From the NCBI GenBank assembly GCA_000333855.2, contig CM007334.1:516884-559555 (forward strand): DNA of 42,672 nt, given 5' to 3'. This document shows, piece by piece, positions 40,691 through 42,672 of the stretch. A program made the translations under genes and the position numbers. Within the stretch, counting starts at the first letter, position 1. Each line of letters begins with the position of its first letter. A model generated the notes under the pieces. That model was not told the origin of the DNA. It did not search any database and saw only the letters and a list, made by a program, of their open reading frames with translations. The DNA comes from Endotrypanum monterogeii. Lineage: Eukaryota > Euglenozoa > Kinetoplastea > Trypanosomatida > Trypanosomatidae.

Positions 40691-41671
40691 GACCCTACAG
40701 CAGTTCAGAAGGAAAGTAGGGGGACCCGTTTTTGTTTTCATGAGAATAGTACCAGTGGGACGAAGATCACCGAAGCTACTGGCTGTGGCAAGTTACATGA
40801 AAAAAAGGAGGGGGGGAGCCAAGCAAGAGGCGTAGGTACCAATGGTTAATTGTTCATGCTGGTGAGCGCCGCCGGCGACAACTCGCTTTTTGCCCAACGT
40901 GACCTATCTTTCTACGCGATCGCCACGCTGTGTCGTCCCGCATTCGACGGGCAATCCACTTTAGAGGGCTTACAGTCTGCTGAACACAATACCTAGCTTA
41001 GCATGTGGCTGGTGTCCGCGAGCATCGCGCACCCTCGACGTTGATTTATGTTAGGTTATCAAGCATCAAAAGAACCCTTTGCTGATGCGACTTCAAGTCC
41101 ACCAACACACAGGCTCAACGACTTTTCATTTTTCAGAACGTGACGAAGACTCAAAGAAACGAGGCTGTGACGTAATCGCTTCAGGGACAACAATTGCGAA
41201 CGCGTGTCACCCGCACAACCTGCCAACGCGGTCGCATTTTTTTTTTGTCTCCACGACATTTGGCATTACTAATTTTACGTCTCATTACATTCGCCACGCG
41301 ACTTTCTCACTGCACACCTTCATCCCTTCCGCTGGAGGCGCTGGTGTACTGGATCAGTGTTGCAACCCACATGTTGATGGTCTAATATCCCACCGACCTC
41401 AAGTCTTTTGTTGTGGAGGTCAAATTGGGAGTGTTTGCAGTAGACATGGGCCCAAAGCTGGTGCTGTGTGTGTGTGCGTGTTGGGGTGCTGCTCGCTTGC
41501 ATATTCGCATGGAGCTGCTGCCCGACGGGAGGAGCGACGATGCCATGCGTATCAAGGCTTAGCGAGGAGTTAAGACTCACCACATGGGGTGTGACTGCAA
41601 GCTGCAGATGCGAGTGCCGACTTGCGACTGTGTCGCAGAATGTACCATCGTTGGTGATGGGATTGCTCAAT

Positions 41672-42462
41672 CAACAAACGCGCGCGCGCGTGTGTGTTTG
41701 TGTGTGTCTGTGTGTTTATGTGAACCGGAATGTGTCGTGCAGTGCCGCTACTGCGAGAACCTCTATAATATTTTCCTCTACCCTGTACCAGTCTCTGTAG
41801 GCACAGGCGTGGAGCTCAGCATCGGTGTGCTGTACCCCTCTGCGGCTGAAGGAGGGTGTTGTGTCAGCTTGTTTTGACTAGGCTAAAGGAATGGCAGAGG
41901 AGAACATGATGACGGGAGGAGTCTCGAATGCAAGATTGCTTGAGAGGCGATGCATGGGTCCAGTCCTGACGCCGATTGTTCGTTTGTGCGCTCCACAAGG
42001 TGTATCGTTACTGCCATTGTCTACGTACATCACGAACAAAATATCTTCTACCCGTGGCCCAGACTTTTTCTCTTCCTTTTTTTTTTGTTTCGATTCCCAG
42101 TCGTCATGGATCACCCGGGCGATGTAGGGAGTGCAAGGGGATGAAAAAACAGGATCGTGAACATGGGCCTAGTCGGCGGATGCTGCGTAGCGTGCAGGAC
42201 TGACCGGTGTGATCACTCGTTTCAGGCGCCGGAATCAAATCCCCGAACACCAGGTCGACAGGTAGAAATGTGAGATGATCAACTCGTCTTTTTGATGTAG
42301 TGATTTGATGCCCCGAAACGAGTCGACCAATCTCTTAGAGTCTGGGGGACGTAGTCCTAGGAGGTTTTTATTTCGGCACTTCGTCCCCCCCCCCCCAGAC
42401 ATCCAGACCCCGGAGCAGTGGCGAGTGAGGAGTGGTCGTATATTTTTTATACTGTCACGCAC
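41672..42462 (-). pseudogene. Decayed minus-strand gene, glycosyltransferase-like motif
   Basis: A single minus-strand frame stays coding-like for about 250 codons and is broken by only a few stops: TGA at 42235-42237, TAG at 42169-42171, TAG at 41878-41880 and TAA at 41716-41718. Pieces in order: PDSKRLVDSFRGIKSLHQKD, RRLKRVITPVSPARYAASAD, PCTPYIARVIHDDWESK, RVEDILFVMYVDNGSNDTP, HKRTIGVRTGPMHRLSSNLA, FETPPVIMFSSAIPLA, then HTDAELHACAYRDWYRVEEN and IIEVLAVAALHDTF. VDNGSND (42004-42024) resembles the nucleotide-sugar-binding VDNGSxD of GT-A glycosyltransferases. After 41716 a TG/CG microsatellite interrupts. From memory, L. major carries a phosphoglycan beta-1,3-galactosyltransferase-related gene near this end of chromosome 14, so a relic of that family is a reasonable but untested guess. 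Confidence 0.5.
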
Positions 42463-42485
42463 AACTCTTCACGCCTTCTTCTCAG

Positions 42486-42614
42486 ATGTCCGAGCCTGCT
42501 GCCGCCGTTGCGTCTGCATCTGCGCCTATCGCTGCTGAAATGGTACACCACCCGGCGCTGAGCCACATTTCCCTTTTTTTTTTGTTTGTTTGTTTACATC
42601 AGAGGAGTAAATGA
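42486..42614 (+). CDS. Possible small or truncated ORF at the right edge
   Basis: 42 codons starting MSEPAAAVASASAPIAAEMV directly after a TTCTTCTCAG acceptor-like sequence (AG at 42484-42485). The second half runs into Phe/Leu codons from a T-run and stops. The Ala-rich start looks like a real N-terminus, but the remainder does not. It may be a gene fragment or chance. No function can be given. Confidence 0.2.
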   Translation: MSEPAAAVASASAPIAAEMVHHPALSHISLFFLFVCLHQRSK

Positions 42615-42672
42615 CTGGGATATCTAGGAGCGGCTAATATCATGCGCTTCTGCAATACATCATGATCCGGCC

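Noticed and set aside
41320..41670. Continuation of the minus-strand remnant frame through 41320
   Set aside because: It is in the same frame as the remnant to its right, but after about 40 plausible codons it passes through a CA-array-encoded Thr/His stretch and gives His-rich sequence, so I did not extend the pseudogene call confidently across it.
1..42672. CRISPR arrays, bacterial operons, Shine-Dalgarno sites, rRNA genes
   Set aside because: The periodic repeats here are microsatellites without spacers. The gene families, splice signals and long UTRs are trypanosomatid, and no rRNA or complete tRNA was recognised.

Overview
The window looks like part of a trypanosomatid chromosome, most likely Leishmania or a close relative. 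All intact genes are on the + strand. They are intronless and separated by 0.8-4.7 kb of pyrimidine-, TA- and TG/CA-rich sequence, and several are preceded by a polypyrimidine tract plus AG that would serve as a spliced-leader acceptor. The gene order (serine hydroxymethyltransferase, TPR/J-protein, front-end desaturase, inositol-3-phosphate synthase, double-length tyrosyl-tRNA synthetase) matches, from memory, the distal part of Leishmania chromosome 14. The species cannot be fixed from the sequence alone.

Layout: 1-4.76 kb has no convincing gene. 4.76-5.85 kb is a UHM/SPF45-like splicing protein. 7.23-8.62 kb is SHMT. 11.10-12.81 kb is an ER TPR/J-domain protein (DNAJC3/p58IPK-like). 12.8-15.1 kb holds a 20-base assembly gap between two TA arrays. 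15.14-16.39 kb is a cytochrome b5-fused front-end fatty acid desaturase. 17.76-19.51 kb is a dynein light intermediate chain-like P-loop protein. 20.75-21.18 kb is a frameshifted fragment of a folate/biopterin transporter, and 22.99-24.97 kb is an intact member of that family. 27.84-29.43 kb is inositol-3-phosphate synthase and 30.77-32.82 kb is TyrRS. 33.76-34.98 kb is an unrecognised 408-residue protein, 36.00-36.63 kb a p24/GOLD cargo receptor, and 37.48-37.92 kb a small, probably mitochondrial membrane protein.

The last 4.7 kb has no intact gene, but the minus strand from about 42.46 down to 39.46 kb shows a series of coding-like frames broken by stops and shifts. One piece carries a VDNGSND motif like that of GT-A glycosyltransferases. 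I read this as a decayed gene pointing toward the + strand cluster, so a convergent strand switch would lie at about 38-39.5 kb.

The genes do not form a functional operon. They are housekeeping genes probably transcribed as one polycistronic unit and regulated after transcription. Some share metabolic themes: one-carbon/folate metabolism (SHMT, pteridine transporter), lipid synthesis (desaturase, inositol for PI/GPI/IPC) and secretory-pathway quality control and traffic (J-protein, p24). Two intergenic repeats stand out. Repeat A (about 138 bp) lies on both sides of the inositol-phosphate synthase gene, and Repeat B (about 265 bp) lies at 30.1 and 38.5 kb. Repeat A copy 2 nearly abuts Repeat B copy 1.
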